Source: Asaia bogorensis
GTDB lineage: Bacteria > Pseudomonadota > Alphaproteobacteria > Rhodospirillales > CAMCUA01
Length of the DNA: 34,361 nucleotides
Assembly: GCA_945878455.1 (NCBI GenBank)
Contig: CAMCUA010000005.1
Location: forward strand, 1 to 34,361
Reading direction: 5' to 3'
This document shows, one piece after another, positions 7,899-17,643 of this stretch. The first letter of the stretch is position 1. Every line of letters begins with the position of its first letter. Under the pieces are notes generated by a model that was not told where the DNA came from, did not search any database, and saw nothing but the letters and a program-made list of their open reading frames with translations. A program made the position numbers and the translations under genes.

Positions 7899-8879
7899 GT
7901 GTACGTGGTGACGGGCGGCGCCGGTTTCATCGGCTCCAACATCGTGGCCGGCCTCGAAGCCCGCGGCGGTTGCGACATCGTTGTTGCCGACATGCTCGGC
8001 ACGGGCGAGAAATGGCGCAATATCGCCAAGCGCGAATTGGCCGATCTAATACCGCCGCAGGCTCTGCTGCCGTTTCTCGGCACGCATGCGTCGCGGGTGC
8101 GTGCGGTGCTTCACATGGGTGCCATTTCGTCGACAACGGAGACCGATGTCGATGCCTTGGTGCGCGACAACGTCCGACTGTCCCTCGATCTATGGCATTG
8201 GTGCGCGGCACAAAGCGTGCCGCTGATCTATGCGTCCTCGGCCGCCACCTATGGCGATGGTGCAGCCGGCTTTCGCGATGACGATTCGCCCGCCGCGCTC
8301 GCCCGTCTCCGGCCGCTCAACGCCTATGGCTGGAGCAAGCACCTGTTTGACCGCCGCGTGGCGCGCCTGGTGGCGACCGGCGGTCCGGTGCCGCCACGGT
8401 GGGCCGGATTGAAGTTCTTCAACGTTTACGGCCCGAACGAATACCACAAGGGCGGCCAAAAAAGCGTCGTCGCCCATATCGTCCCCGAGGCCAAGGCCGG
8501 GCGTCCGGTGAAGCTGTTCCAATCCCACCGGCCGGATTATCCGGACGGCGGCCAGATGCGCGATTTCGTTTGGGTCGACGATTGCGTTGCCATGGTCCTG
8601 GCGCTGCTTGACCGGCCGGTGACCAACGGCATCTACAACTGCGGTACCGGCAAGGCGCGTAGCTTCGCCGATCTCGCCCGCGCCGTGTTCGCCGCCCTGG
8701 ACCTAGAACCGCGCATTGAATACGTGCCGACGCCCGAACCGTTGCGCGAGCGGTACCAATATTTCACGCAAGCGGAAAACGGCCGCAACGCGGAACTCGT
8801 TTCTGCTTGGACGCCGTTGGAAGACGGTGTCGGCCGCTACGTGCGCGACTATCTGAACGCCGCCGATCCTTACCGCTAA
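7899..8879 (+). CDS. hldD: ADP-L-glycero-D-manno-heptose-6-epimerase
   Basis: VYVVTGGAGFIGSNIVAGLEARG (GTG start preceded by GGGGA); YASSAATYGDG, LRPLNAYGWSKHLFDRRV, KFFNVYGPNEYHKGGQKSVV, DYPDGGQMRDFVWVDDCV. Confidence 0.93.
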   Translation: MYVVTGGAGFIGSNIVAGLEARGGCDIVVADMLGTGEKWRNIAKRELADLIPPQALLPFLGTHASRVRAVLHMGAISSTTETDVDALVRDNVRLSLDLWHWCAAQSVPLIYASSAATYGDGAAGFRDDDSPAALARLRPLNAYGWSKHLFDRRVARLVATGGPVPPRWAGLKFFNVYGPNEYHKGGQKSVVAHIVPEAKAGRPVKLFQSHRPDYPDGGQMRDFVWVDDCVAMVLALLDRPVTNGIYNCGTGKARSFADLARAVFAALDLEPRIEYVPTPEPLRERYQYFTQAENGRNAELVSAWTPLEDGVGRYVRDYLNAADPYR

Positions 8880-8891
8880 AGTCAATTCAGC

Positions 8892-9683
8892 ATGCTGGCC
8901 ATCGCCTTTCCCGCCTTCGATCCGATCATCGTACAGATCGGTCCGTTTGCCATTCGTTGGTATGCGTTGGCCTATGTCGGTGGCCTGCTGCTCGGCTGGC
9001 GCTATATGCGCCAGCTGGCGGTCCGAACTCCGCAGGTGGTGTCCGCCTTGGATGTCGACGATTTCCTGATTTGGGCGACGCTCGGTGTCGTCCTCGGCGG
9101 TCGCGCCGGCTATGTGCTGTTCTATCAGCCAGCATACTTCGCCCAGGATCCGCTCGCGATCCTGGAGGTCTGGCGCGGCGGCATGGCGTTTCACGGCGGA
9201 TTTCTCGGCGTCGCTGTCGCCACTCTGCTCTATACCCGTGCCCGCAAAATCCCGTTCCTGGTCTTCGCCGATCTGCTCGCCGTGGTGGCGCCCATTGGCT
9301 TGCTGCTCGGCCGCATCGCCAATTTCGTCAACGGCGAGCTGTGGGGGCGGGTCAGCGACGTGCCCTGGGCCGTGGTCTTTCCCGGCGGCGGCCCGCTGCC
9401 ACGCCATCCCAGCCAGTTGTACGAAGCGCTGCTCGAAGGCTTTGTCCTGATGATTGTTCTCGGCCTGCTGGCGCGCCACGAACGGGTGCGCCGGCGTCAC
9501 GGTCTGCTTAGCGGCGTGTTCCTGCTGGGCTACGCCCTAGCACGCGGCTTCGTTGAACAGTTCCGCCAGCCAGATGCGTCTATCGGCTTCCTGTTTGGCG
9601 GCAGCACCATGGGGCAATGGCTGTCGCTGCCGATGGCGGCGGTGGGTGTACTGCTGATCGTCCGCGCCCGGGTGCGGGGTTGA
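8892..9683 (+). CDS. lgt: Prolipoprotein diacylglyceryl transferase
   Basis: IRWYALAYVGGLLLGWRY; GVVLGGRAGYVLFY; WRGGMAFHGGFLG; PIGLLLGRIANFVNGELWGR; PRHPSQLYEALLEG. Confidence 0.97.
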   Translation: MLAIAFPAFDPIIVQIGPFAIRWYALAYVGGLLLGWRYMRQLAVRTPQVVSALDVDDFLIWATLGVVLGGRAGYVLFYQPAYFAQDPLAILEVWRGGMAFHGGFLGVAVATLLYTRARKIPFLVFADLLAVVAPIGLLLGRIANFVNGELWGRVSDVPWAVVFPGGGPLPRHPSQLYEALLEGFVLMIVLGLLARHERVRRRHGLLSGVFLLGYALARGFVEQFRQPDASIGFLFGGSTMGQWLSLPMAAVGVLLIVRARVRG

Positions 9684-10798
9684 TGCGGCCGACTCCGGCC
9701 AACGCGTCTGAACGCCTGCACGATCTTCTGCTCCAACGCATCGCCCTGACCGGGCCGCTCACCGTCGCCGAATATATGGCCGAAGCGCTCGGTCATCCGC
9801 GGCATGGCTATTACCGCACCCGCGATCCGCTCGGTGCTGCCGGCGACTTCGTCACGGCGCCGGAAATCAGCCAGATGTTCGGCGAGCTGATCGGTCTTTG
9901 GGCTGCTGTCGTCTGGCAGTCGGCGGCGGCGCCGGCGCCGCTGCATCTTGTCGAATTGGGTCCCGGACGGGGCACCTTGGCCAAGGATGCCTTGCGCGCC
10001 GCCGCCCGGGTGCCGGCCTTTCTCGACGCCGTGCAGCTGCATCTGGTCGAGACCAGCCCCGTGCTGCGCCAAGTACAGGCGACGAACCTGGCCGGCGTTC
10101 CCCTGCGCCATCCCGTGCGCTGGCATGATGGCATCGCCACCCTACCCGATGGCCCGTTGCTGATCGTCGCCAACGAGTTCTTCGACGCGTTACCGATCCG
10201 CCAATTCCAGCGCGGCGCCGCCGGCTGGCACGAACGCCTGGTCGATGCCGGCCCGGACGGCGGACTGCGCTTCGTGCTCGGCCCGCCTGCGCCATTCCAA
10301 CCCTTGGTGCCGCTCGCCTTGCGCGACGTGGCGCCGGGCGTCGTCGTCGAGGTATCGCCCGCTTCCATCGGTCTGATGGCGGCCTTGGCCGGCCGTATCG
10401 CGACGGGCGGTATCGCCATGCTAGTGATCGACTATGGCCATGCCGCAGGCGGTGCCGGCGAAACGCTGCAGGCTGTACGCCGCCATGAATTCGCCGATGT
10501 CCTGGCCGATCCTGGCGAGGCGGATTTGACCGCCCATGTCGATTTCGCGGCCCTTGGCCGAGTCGCGGCGGAAGCCGGGTGTGCGGTACATGGCCCCATC
10601 GGCCAGGGTGCCTTTCTGACGGCGCTCGACATCGCTGCTCGCGCCAAGACCTTGAGTCACGCCGATGGCGGTCGCCATACGGCGGCGGTAGGCGCTGCCG
10701 TGGAACGGTTGACGGGGGCGACGGCCATGGGTGACCTGTTCAAGGTGTTGGCCCTAACCCACCCGAGTCAGCCCAAGCCACCCGGTTTCGATGGTTGA
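9683..10798 (+). CDS. SAM-dependent methyltransferase, MidA/NDUFAF7 family (DUF185)
   Basis: TVAEYMAEALGHPRHGYYRTRDPLGAAGDFVTAPEISQMFGELIGLWAA; LVELGPGRGTLAKDALRAA; VANEFFDALPIRQF; ATG overlaps lgt stop (TGATG). Confidence 0.93.
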   Translation: MRPTPANASERLHDLLLQRIALTGPLTVAEYMAEALGHPRHGYYRTRDPLGAAGDFVTAPEISQMFGELIGLWAAVVWQSAAAPAPLHLVELGPGRGTLAKDALRAAARVPAFLDAVQLHLVETSPVLRQVQATNLAGVPLRHPVRWHDGIATLPDGPLLIVANEFFDALPIRQFQRGAAGWHERLVDAGPDGGLRFVLGPPAPFQPLVPLALRDVAPGVVVEVSPASIGLMAALAGRIATGGIAMLVIDYGHAAGGAGETLQAVRRHEFADVLADPGEADLTAHVDFAALGRVAAEAGCAVHGPIGQGAFLTALDIAARAKTLSHADGGRHTAAVGAAVERLTGATAMGDLFKVLALTHPSQPKPPGFDG

Positions 10799-10849
10799 TG
10801 GCACGCCTGCCTGTTTGCCCTGAATTGCCGCGCGTCGCATAATCGCAGC

Positions 10850-11647
10850 ATGGATTCGTCGCGTCCCATACCTGAAACCTTGCAGGCGTCGCCGCTCGCC
10901 AAGTTGTCCGGTATCCGCCATGCGTTCTTCTCTCGCCGCGGCGGCAATAGCAGCGGTCTTTTTGCCGCGCTCAACTGCGGCCTCGGTTCGGGCGACGACA
11001 AACAGGTGGTGGCGGCCAACCGCGCTGCCGCCATGAGTGAACTCGGTCTGTCGGCAGCGGCGCTGACCACGCCCTTTCAGATTCATTCGACCCGCGTGCT
11101 GACGGTGGTCGATCCCTGGCCGGGCGGACCCGGCGCTCCGCAAGGCGATGCGGTGGTGACCGACCGGCCGGGTATTGCGCTCGGTATCCTGACCGCCGAT
11201 TGCGTGCCGGTGCTGTTCGCCGATGCCCGGGCTGGCGTCATCGGCGCGGCCCATGCCGGCTGGAAGGGCGCCATCGGCGGCGTGTTGGAAGAAACGGTGC
11301 AGGCCATGCAATCCCTCGGGGCGGCAGCCGATCGGATCGTCACCGCCATCGGCCCCTGCATCCGCCAAAATTCCTACGAAGTCGGCGACGATTTTCGCGA
11401 ACGCTTTCTGGCCGCCGACCCCCGTAACGACCGGTACTTTTCGCCAGGCAGCCGCGCTGGCCATTGCCAGTTCGACCTGGCCGGCTATACCGTCGCCCGC
11501 TTGTCGGCCATAGGCCTAGCCGCTGTCGGCGACAACGGATATGACACCTGCGCCGATGCCGAACGCTTTTTCAGCTATCGGCGCAGCGTGCTCAACGGCG
11601 AAGGCGGCTATGGCCGCGCCCTGGCGGCCATAGCCATGGTAGAATGA
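10850..11647 (+). CDS. pgeF: Peptidoglycan editing factor PgeF / laccase-domain (YfiH) protein
   Basis: GIRHAFFSRRGGNSSGLFAALNCGLGSGDD; LTADCVPVLFADARAGVIGAAHAGWKGAIGGVLEETV; AIGPCIRQNSYEVGDDF. Confidence 0.95.
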   Translation: MDSSRPIPETLQASPLAKLSGIRHAFFSRRGGNSSGLFAALNCGLGSGDDKQVVAANRAAAMSELGLSAAALTTPFQIHSTRVLTVVDPWPGGPGAPQGDAVVTDRPGIALGILTADCVPVLFADARAGVIGAAHAGWKGAIGGVLEETVQAMQSLGAAADRIVTAIGPCIRQNSYEVGDDFRERFLAADPRNDRYFSPGSRAGHCQFDLAGYTVARLSAIGLAAVGDNGYDTCADAERFFSYRRSVLNGEGGYGRALAAIAMVE

Positions 11648-11757
11648 CGCCGGATACCAATGCCTTTCAGCCATCGGGCCGCTTTCCCATGCCATACCTC
11701 ATCATTCTCTGTCTCGTCTTCATCCTGGCCATGATGGCGACCTGCGTCATAGCGTAA
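11644..11757 (+). CDS. Putative 37-aa single-TM micro-protein
   Basis: ATGA overlap with pgeF stop; translation MTPDTNAFQPSGRFPMPYLIILCLVFILAMMATCVIA; absent from the supplied ORF track because it is short. Confidence 0.45.
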   Translation: MTPDTNAFQPSGRFPMPYLIILCLVFILAMMATCVIA

Positions 11758-11771
11758 GGACGGAGTCGGCG

Positions 11772-12638
11772 ATGCTGTCGCGGATGCTGCATCCCTATGG
11801 CTTGTTGGTGTGGATCGTTGCCATTTGGCTGGCGGCTTGCGGCGAATTGCCGCGCCCGTTCCACGAATCGACCAATCCGCTGGCCCAGCCGGACGAAACC
11901 GTCGACATCGTCATCGCGCCGCTGTCCGGCATACCGGAACCTTTGGCACGCCAAATGGCGGGTAAGATTGCCGAGCACCTGGGTCGGATCGACATTCCGG
12001 CGGTCGTCGGCACCGCCCGCAATGCACGTTACCGGCTCATTGGGACAGTGAACGATACTGTGCCGGCTCCCGATGTGGCGGTCGTGCATTGGCTGCTGCT
12101 CGATGCCGACGGTAACGCTGTCGGCGTTCACGATCAGGGCATCGGCGGTACGTTGGAAGACTTTATGAGCGGCGAGCCTCGCCTCCTCGAACGGATCGGT
12201 GCCATGGCGGCGCGCGCGCTGGCCCGCGTCACCGCCGATGCCGACAGCGGCATCGCGCCGCCGGCCGCAGGATCGCTCATGGTCGAGGCGGTTCAAGGCG
12301 CCCCCGGCGATGGCAATGGTGCGTTGGCGCGGGCCATGCGTCAGGCGTTAGTTCGTGGCGGCCTTCCCGTCGTCGATGCGGGATACCCTTCGGCCTATCG
12401 GCTACTGGGCGAGGTCGATATCACCCCGCCGCAGGCTGGCAGGCAGGCGGTCCGCATTGTCTGGCGGGTCGTGGCCCGTGACGGCACACCCAGCGGCCGG
12501 GCCGTCGGCCGCGCCGCCCAGGAGAACGTTCTTGCCGCTGGCAGCCTGGACGGTGCCTGGGGTGAAGCGGCGACGGCCATCGCCTCCGCCGCTGCGCAAG
12601 GCATTGCCGATATTATCAAACGCGACGGCGGTAGTTAG
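11772..12638 (+). CDS. Putative lipoprotein of unknown function
   Basis: N-terminal signal with lipobox LLVWIVAIWLAACGEL; no family recognised by eye. Confidence 0.72.
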   Translation: MLSRMLHPYGLLVWIVAIWLAACGELPRPFHESTNPLAQPDETVDIVIAPLSGIPEPLARQMAGKIAEHLGRIDIPAVVGTARNARYRLIGTVNDTVPAPDVAVVHWLLLDADGNAVGVHDQGIGGTLEDFMSGEPRLLERIGAMAARALARVTADADSGIAPPAAGSLMVEAVQGAPGDGNGALARAMRQALVRGGLPVVDAGYPSAYRLLGEVDITPPQAGRQAVRIVWRVVARDGTPSGRAVGRAAQENVLAAGSLDGAWGEAATAIASAAAQGIADIIKRDGGS

Positions 12639-12680
12639 GGCGTGGCATCGGCAACGGGCCGCACCTGCGATGCGTAGCAG

Positions 12681-14801
12681 CTATCGCCCTTCGCGGTACC
12701 AGCCGGCCATTAAGCCACCCAAGGCGAGAGCAAGGATCAGCAATCCCGGCATCAAGGGTAACGGTGCCTGGCCGACCACGGTGAAGGCCTCGTTGCGCAC
12801 CAGGCCGATCCAACCATTGCCACTACTATCGCGGTCGGTGCGCACCCGGCGCAGGTCTGGCATACCGCCGTCCTCGAGCCAGAACAGGCCACCGCCGGTG
12901 GCATGGGCTACAGGTGCAAGTTTTTCGTCGGTGGTGCGCAGATCAGCGAATTCGACGGGGTTAAGATTGCCCGAGGCGGCCAAGGCAATCTTCTCACCGT
13001 CGGTAACGCGATAGAGCCCGGTTTCCTCGACCGGCATGGTGGTACGCGCCACGCCGCCGCGTACTGGCGTCAGAGCAAGCGAGCGGGTCTCGCCAGAGGG
13101 CGTCGTTACGGCAATGGTCGGCAACTCGGGCTGCAGGCTGCCGCGCTCGACGGTCAGCCGACCGTCCTCGATGTGGGCGGCCAGCCTTTCCTCTTCCAAT
13201 TCCGGCTCTTTCATCAGCCAGTGCGATACCCGGCGCAGCAGTTCGGCGTAGGGACCGCCGCCTTCGTAGCCGCGCGCCCACAGCCAGGCATGGTCGCTCA
13301 TGATCTGGGCGACGCGGCCTTCTTCCACCCGGTCGAGCAGCAGCAGCGGCCGGTTGTCGAGCCCTTCCATCAGCGTTTGGCCGGAACGTACGTCGACTTC
13401 CACCTGGCGCAGCCAGCGGCCCCAATCCGGGCGCGCTGGATTGGCCCCCACCGGCAGCGATGCGGTGACGGGATGGCGCGTGCCGAGGTCGCTCAGGATC
13501 GGTGGAAAGCTCTGTTCGATCACCCGGCCGGTGGGCGATCCCGGCATCACTTGTCCGAGCGGCGTGTCGAACAGACTGCGATTGCCGGTGAACTCGGGAC
13601 CGTTCGACACCAACAGAGCACCGCCCTTGCGCACGTAGTTCTGGATATTGTCGAAATAGGACGGCGGCAAGACGTCGCGCACGATGTAGCGGTCGAAGAC
13701 GATCAGGTTGAATTCGTGCAGCCGCACCTGGAACAGTTCCTGGATGGGAAAGACGATCAACGACAGTTCGCGCAGCGGCGTCATGTCGTCCTTCTCGGGC
13801 GGCCGCAGGATGGTGAAATGCACCAGATCGACCGAAGGATCGGACTTCAGCAGGTTGCGCCAGGTGCGTTCGCCGGCATGAGGCTGGCCGGAAATCAGCA
13901 GCACCCGCAGCCGGTCGCGGACGCCGTTGATGCTGACTGCCGAACGGTTGTTCTGCACCGACAGCTCGCCCTCGACGGGTTCGGCTTCCAGCTCCAGCAC
14001 GGTCGGGCCGGCATGTTCCAGCGTAAAGGTCAGCGGTGTCGGGCGGCCTAATGTCGCTGACATGGTTTCCGGATCGCCGCCATCGCGGCGCACGCTGACA
14101 CGGACCTGTGGCGCGCCCACGGTCGGGGTCTGTCCGACGCCTTGATCCTCTACCCGGTAGACGACGGTGACCTCTTTGTCGACCAAGCCGAAGGTGGGCG
14201 TCGATTCGACGATCAGGCGGCGGTCGCGCTCGCCGTGCTTGCCGGTCAGCAGGACGTGCGTCGGCGCGTTCAGGCGCAGGCCTCGGCCCTCGCCGGGTGC
14301 CGTGTCGCGCTTGTCGAGGGGCGGCACGTCATGCACCTGGCCGTCGGTGATCAAAATGGCGCCGGCAAATCGCCGCGCCGGTATTTCGGCCAGCGCTTCT
14401 TCCAGGCTACGAAACAGGGTCGTGCCATCGTCGGAACGTTCGCGGCCACGGTCGGTGGACCGCACGATGCGCAATTCCAGGTCGTTGTAGGCCGCTGCCG
14501 CTTCGCTCAACTTGGCCAGGGCTTGTTCGCTTCGCGCCCGGCGATCGCCGACGTTCTGGCTACGCGATTCATCGACGACGACAACGGCGATGTCTGGACG
14601 CGGCTCGCGTTCCTCGCGAATGATCCGCGGGTCGAGCAAGGCCAAGGCCAAAACCGAGAGCACCAACAGGCGCAGCACCATGCCTCGGCTGCGACGGACG
14701 GCGCCGAGCAGCACGAAGGCCAGCCCGATCGCAAACAGCGTCGCGATCAGCGGCCAGGGCATTACGGGGTCGAAGGTGATGCTACCGGTCACGGTTCCCA
14801 T
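12681..14801 (-). CDS. Membrane protein with glutamine-amidotransferase-like domain
   Basis: N-terminal TM, LLISGQPHAGERTWRNLLKSDPSVDLVHFTIL, LIVFDRYIVRDVLPPSYFDNIQNYVRKGGALLVSNGPEF, C-terminal TM; last gene of the MoxR/DUF58/DUF4159 cluster. Confidence 0.75.
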   Translation of the reverse strand: MGTVTGSITFDPVMPWPLIATLFAIGLAFVLLGAVRRSRGMVLRLLVLSVLALALLDPRIIREEREPRPDIAVVVVDESRSQNVGDRRARSEQALAKLSEAAAAYNDLELRIVRSTDRGRERSDDGTTLFRSLEEALAEIPARRFAGAILITDGQVHDVPPLDKRDTAPGEGRGLRLNAPTHVLLTGKHGERDRRLIVESTPTFGLVDKEVTVVYRVEDQGVGQTPTVGAPQVRVSVRRDGGDPETMSATLGRPTPLTFTLEHAGPTVLELEAEPVEGELSVQNNRSAVSINGVRDRLRVLLISGQPHAGERTWRNLLKSDPSVDLVHFTILRPPEKDDMTPLRELSLIVFPIQELFQVRLHEFNLIVFDRYIVRDVLPPSYFDNIQNYVRKGGALLVSNGPEFTGNRSLFDTPLGQVMPGSPTGRVIEQSFPPILSDLGTRHPVTASLPVGANPARPDWGRWLRQVEVDVRSGQTLMEGLDNRPLLLLDRVEEGRVAQIMSDHAWLWARGYEGGGPYAELLRRVSHWLMKEPELEEERLAAHIEDGRLTVERGSLQPELPTIAVTTPSGETRSLALTPVRGGVARTTMPVEETGLYRVTDGEKIALAASGNLNPVEFADLRTTDEKLAPVAHATGGGLFWLEDGGMPDLRRVRTDRDSSGNGWIGLVRNEAFTVVGQAPLPLMPGLLILALALGGLMAGWYREGR

Positions 14802-14834
14802 CTTCCCATGGTTCCAGGTTTCCCGCGATACCGG

Positions 14835-17582
14835 TCATTGGCCGAGGCGGTTGATGATGGCAGGCAGGTGGACTTGGTCTGCCTTGTAGTTACCCGTCAG
14901 CGTATACATGATCATGTTGATGCCGACGCGATAGGACCATTCGCGCTGCCGCTCGCCACCCGGCACCACGGCAAACAGCGGCTGTTGCGCATCGTTCATC
15001 GCCCAAGCAGCGGCCCAGTCGCTCGAACCGACGATGACCGATGATACGCCGTCGTTGATGCGTTCGCCCGTCCGCTCCACCCATACCGGGCCACCGGTGT
15101 AGCGCCCCGGAAAGTCGCGCAGCAGGTAATAGGCGCGACCCAGCACGTGATCCTCCGGCAAGGCGACCAGCGGCGGCAAGTCCAGGTCCTCGCCGATCCG
15201 GCGCAAGACGCCGGCATGATCGCCGCTTTCGCCGTCGCGGGTATCGAACAACAAGGTGCCGCCATTGCGCATATAGGCGTTGATGCGGTCGGCGGCCACC
15301 GCCGACAGCTTCTGCTGAGCGTCGCTCATGGGCCAATAGATCATGGGAAAGAACGACAGTTCGTCGCGCTCTGGATTGATTCCTACGGGATCGCCCATCT
15401 CCGCTGCCGTGCGCCGGTTGACGATGACCCCCAGGCCCCGCAAGCCCTGCCGGCTGACGTCGTCGACTTGATTGTCGCCGGTCAGCACGTAGGCCAGCCG
15501 GGTGGTCAAGCTGGCCATCATGGCAAAGGCATCGCCGGTCTGGCCTTGGGTTTGGACCAAACCTGGTGCCGGGGCTCGGGTCTGGGCCGGCGCATCGGGT
15601 GCCGCGAAGGGCAACAACGCCAGGGCCAGCATCGCCGGCCGCGTCACGTACAACAGACGCCGGAGCCCCAGGCTGGCGATCAGGTCGACTACTGCTAGGA
15701 TGAGGGCTGCCAAGAGCAGCCACGGGCGTGCATCGGTTTCATGCGCCGTACCGTATGACTCGGCCGTCACCGAATTGTCGAGAGGCGGCAGGGTCTGCGG
15801 ATCGGCCAGGCCTTGGCTGAGGTTCAGCGCCCGGCGCGCTTCCTCCTCACCATAATAACCCGGCGGGTGGCGCGGGCCGACCGTGGTGCGTTCCAATTCG
15901 TTGGCGATCACCGGCAAGGCTGCCGCCGGCGGCGGACCGATACGTCCGAAACCGTCCAGGCTTTGCATCGGCGGCAGCGGCGTGGTGCCTTCGGTGCCGC
16001 CGATGCCCTGGCTCAAGTTGACAAACTTGCGCAGCATTTCGACGAAGACTCCGCTCAATGCCAAATCCGACCATTCCGTATTGGCGGTGGTATGCACCAG
16101 CACCAACCATCCATCGCCGCGCTTCTCGGCCGTGACAAGGGGCGTGCCGTCGCTCAATCTTGCCCAGGTCTTGGCGGCAAGGTCGATGGACGGTTCGGCC
16201 AGGACTTGGCGGCGGAAGCGGATGTTGCCGGTCGAACGGATGCCATACAGCGGGCTGCTTTCGTCGATGGCGGCCAGCGTCGCTGGGCGGCCCCAAGCCA
16301 GCGCGCCTTCCAAGATGCGATCGCCCGGGCGCAGGCGGACTGGCAGCAGGCCATCGACCTCCTGGGCCAGGCGCGGACCGGCGAAACGCACTGCCAAGCC
16401 GCCCTTGCCGATCCACGCTTCCAAACGCTTGCTTTCGCTATCGGCCAGCACCCCAGGGTCGGCCAGTATGATCACCGCGAGTTGACGTTCCAACAACGAG
16501 TCGACCGATCCTTTGCGGAGTTCGGTGAAGGGCGACAGCGCCCGCTCCAGATAAAATAAATCGCCCAACAACGGCTGCTCGGCCAATGTACCTTGAGCCG
16601 ATACCAACCCGACCGGCCGGCGGCGCCAGTGCTCGTCGAGCAGGACGACGGCGGCGGCTGTCTCTTCGTTTTCGATTTGCAGGCGCGACAGCCTGTTGCG
16701 CAGTTCCGGCGGCAGCAGGAAACGCGCCTGTGCCGTCCGCTCACCCGCGGCGAAGGCGATGCCTTGGCGGCCCAATACCGTGCCATCCTCGCCATAGGCC
16801 AGCACGACGGTATTGTCGGTGGCCTCGCCCGTAGCCCGCGTCACGCTGATGCGCAGCGCGGCGCCATCGCTCACGGGTGGACGCAGGACGTGAGCTAGGG
16901 CGCTTGCCGCATCGGCATAGAGTGTGACGGAACCGATGCCGGCCAAGGCTTCGGCGGTTGCCTCGGCGGTGCCGTCGTCCAGTCCATCGCTCAGCCAGGC
17001 GACTTGGGCCGTCGGCAGCCCCGCCAGTTGGACGGCCTCCCGCAGACGGGCGACGGCGGCGGTGCGGTCGCCGGGCCATGGCTTCGGTTGCAGGCCGCGC
17101 AGGAGCAAGCGGGCCTCGCCGGGCGACATCGGACCGGCGTTTCGCGCCGACTCTCCAACCTCGCCGGTCAGCGTCGCCGTGGCGGCGAACATGACCGGGC
17201 GGTTCTGCCGTTCGGCTTGGTCGAGCAGGCTGCCGATGGTGGTTTCGCGCGACGCCCACTCGCGCCCGGCGGCCCAGCCGTCGTCGATGAACAGCACCAG
17301 CGGACCGTTGCCGAGTAACGCGGTGGCGGCGTTAAATAAGGGATGGGCCGCGACCAGGATGATTAACGCAGCCAACAGCATGCGCAGGATCCACAGCCAT
17401 AACGGCGCTTTGACTGCGCTTTCCTGGCGCGATGCCAGACTCAGCAACAGGCGTATGGGCGGGAACTGCACTCGTTGCGGCGCTGGTGGGGTCAGGCGCA
17501 GCAACCACCAAATCACCACCAGCGAGGCTAGGGCCGCCAGCGCCCAAGGTGCGGCGAACGACAAGGTGCCTAGGCTCAGCAT
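14835..17582 (-). CDS. DUF4159 domain protein with N-terminal BatA-like double TM
   Basis: MLSLGTLSFAAPWALAALASLVVIWWLLRLTPPAPQRVQFPPIRLLLSL; C-terminal DDVSRQGLRGLGVIVNRRTAAEMGDPVGINPERDELSFFPMIYWPM...MRNGGTLLFDTRDG. Confidence 0.85.
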   Translation of the reverse strand: MLSLGTLSFAAPWALAALASLVVIWWLLRLTPPAPQRVQFPPIRLLLSLASRQESAVKAPLWLWILRMLLAALIILVAAHPLFNAATALLGNGPLVLFIDDGWAAGREWASRETTIGSLLDQAERQNRPVMFAATATLTGEVGESARNAGPMSPGEARLLLRGLQPKPWPGDRTAAVARLREAVQLAGLPTAQVAWLSDGLDDGTAEATAEALAGIGSVTLYADAASALAHVLRPPVSDGAALRISVTRATGEATDNTVVLAYGEDGTVLGRQGIAFAAGERTAQARFLLPPELRNRLSRLQIENEETAAAVVLLDEHWRRRPVGLVSAQGTLAEQPLLGDLFYLERALSPFTELRKGSVDSLLERQLAVIILADPGVLADSESKRLEAWIGKGGLAVRFAGPRLAQEVDGLLPVRLRPGDRILEGALAWGRPATLAAIDESSPLYGIRSTGNIRFRRQVLAEPSIDLAAKTWARLSDGTPLVTAEKRGDGWLVLVHTTANTEWSDLALSGVFVEMLRKFVNLSQGIGGTEGTTPLPPMQSLDGFGRIGPPPAAALPVIANELERTTVGPRHPPGYYGEEEARRALNLSQGLADPQTLPPLDNSVTAESYGTAHETDARPWLLLAALILAVVDLIASLGLRRLLYVTRPAMLALALLPFAAPDAPAQTRAPAPGLVQTQGQTGDAFAMMASLTTRLAYVLTGDNQVDDVSRQGLRGLGVIVNRRTAAEMGDPVGINPERDELSFFPMIYWPMSDAQQKLSAVAADRINAYMRNGGTLLFDTRDGESGDHAGVLRRIGEDLDLPPLVALPEDHVLGRAYYLLRDFPGRYTGGPVWVERTGERINDGVSSVIVGSSDWAAAWAMNDAQQPLFAVVPGGERQREWSYRVGINMIMYTLTGNYKADQVHLPAIINRLGQ

Positions 17583-17643
17583 GGCGACCTCGTCGGCGGC
17601 ATCCCTTGCCGCATAAGTGTCGATGGATGTAGGCGTGTGCCCA

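Noticed and set aside
12903-14051. 382-aa plus-strand ORF antisense to the GATase-like gene
   Set aside because: Low-information His/Gln/Arg-rich translation typical of antisense frames in high-GC DNA.
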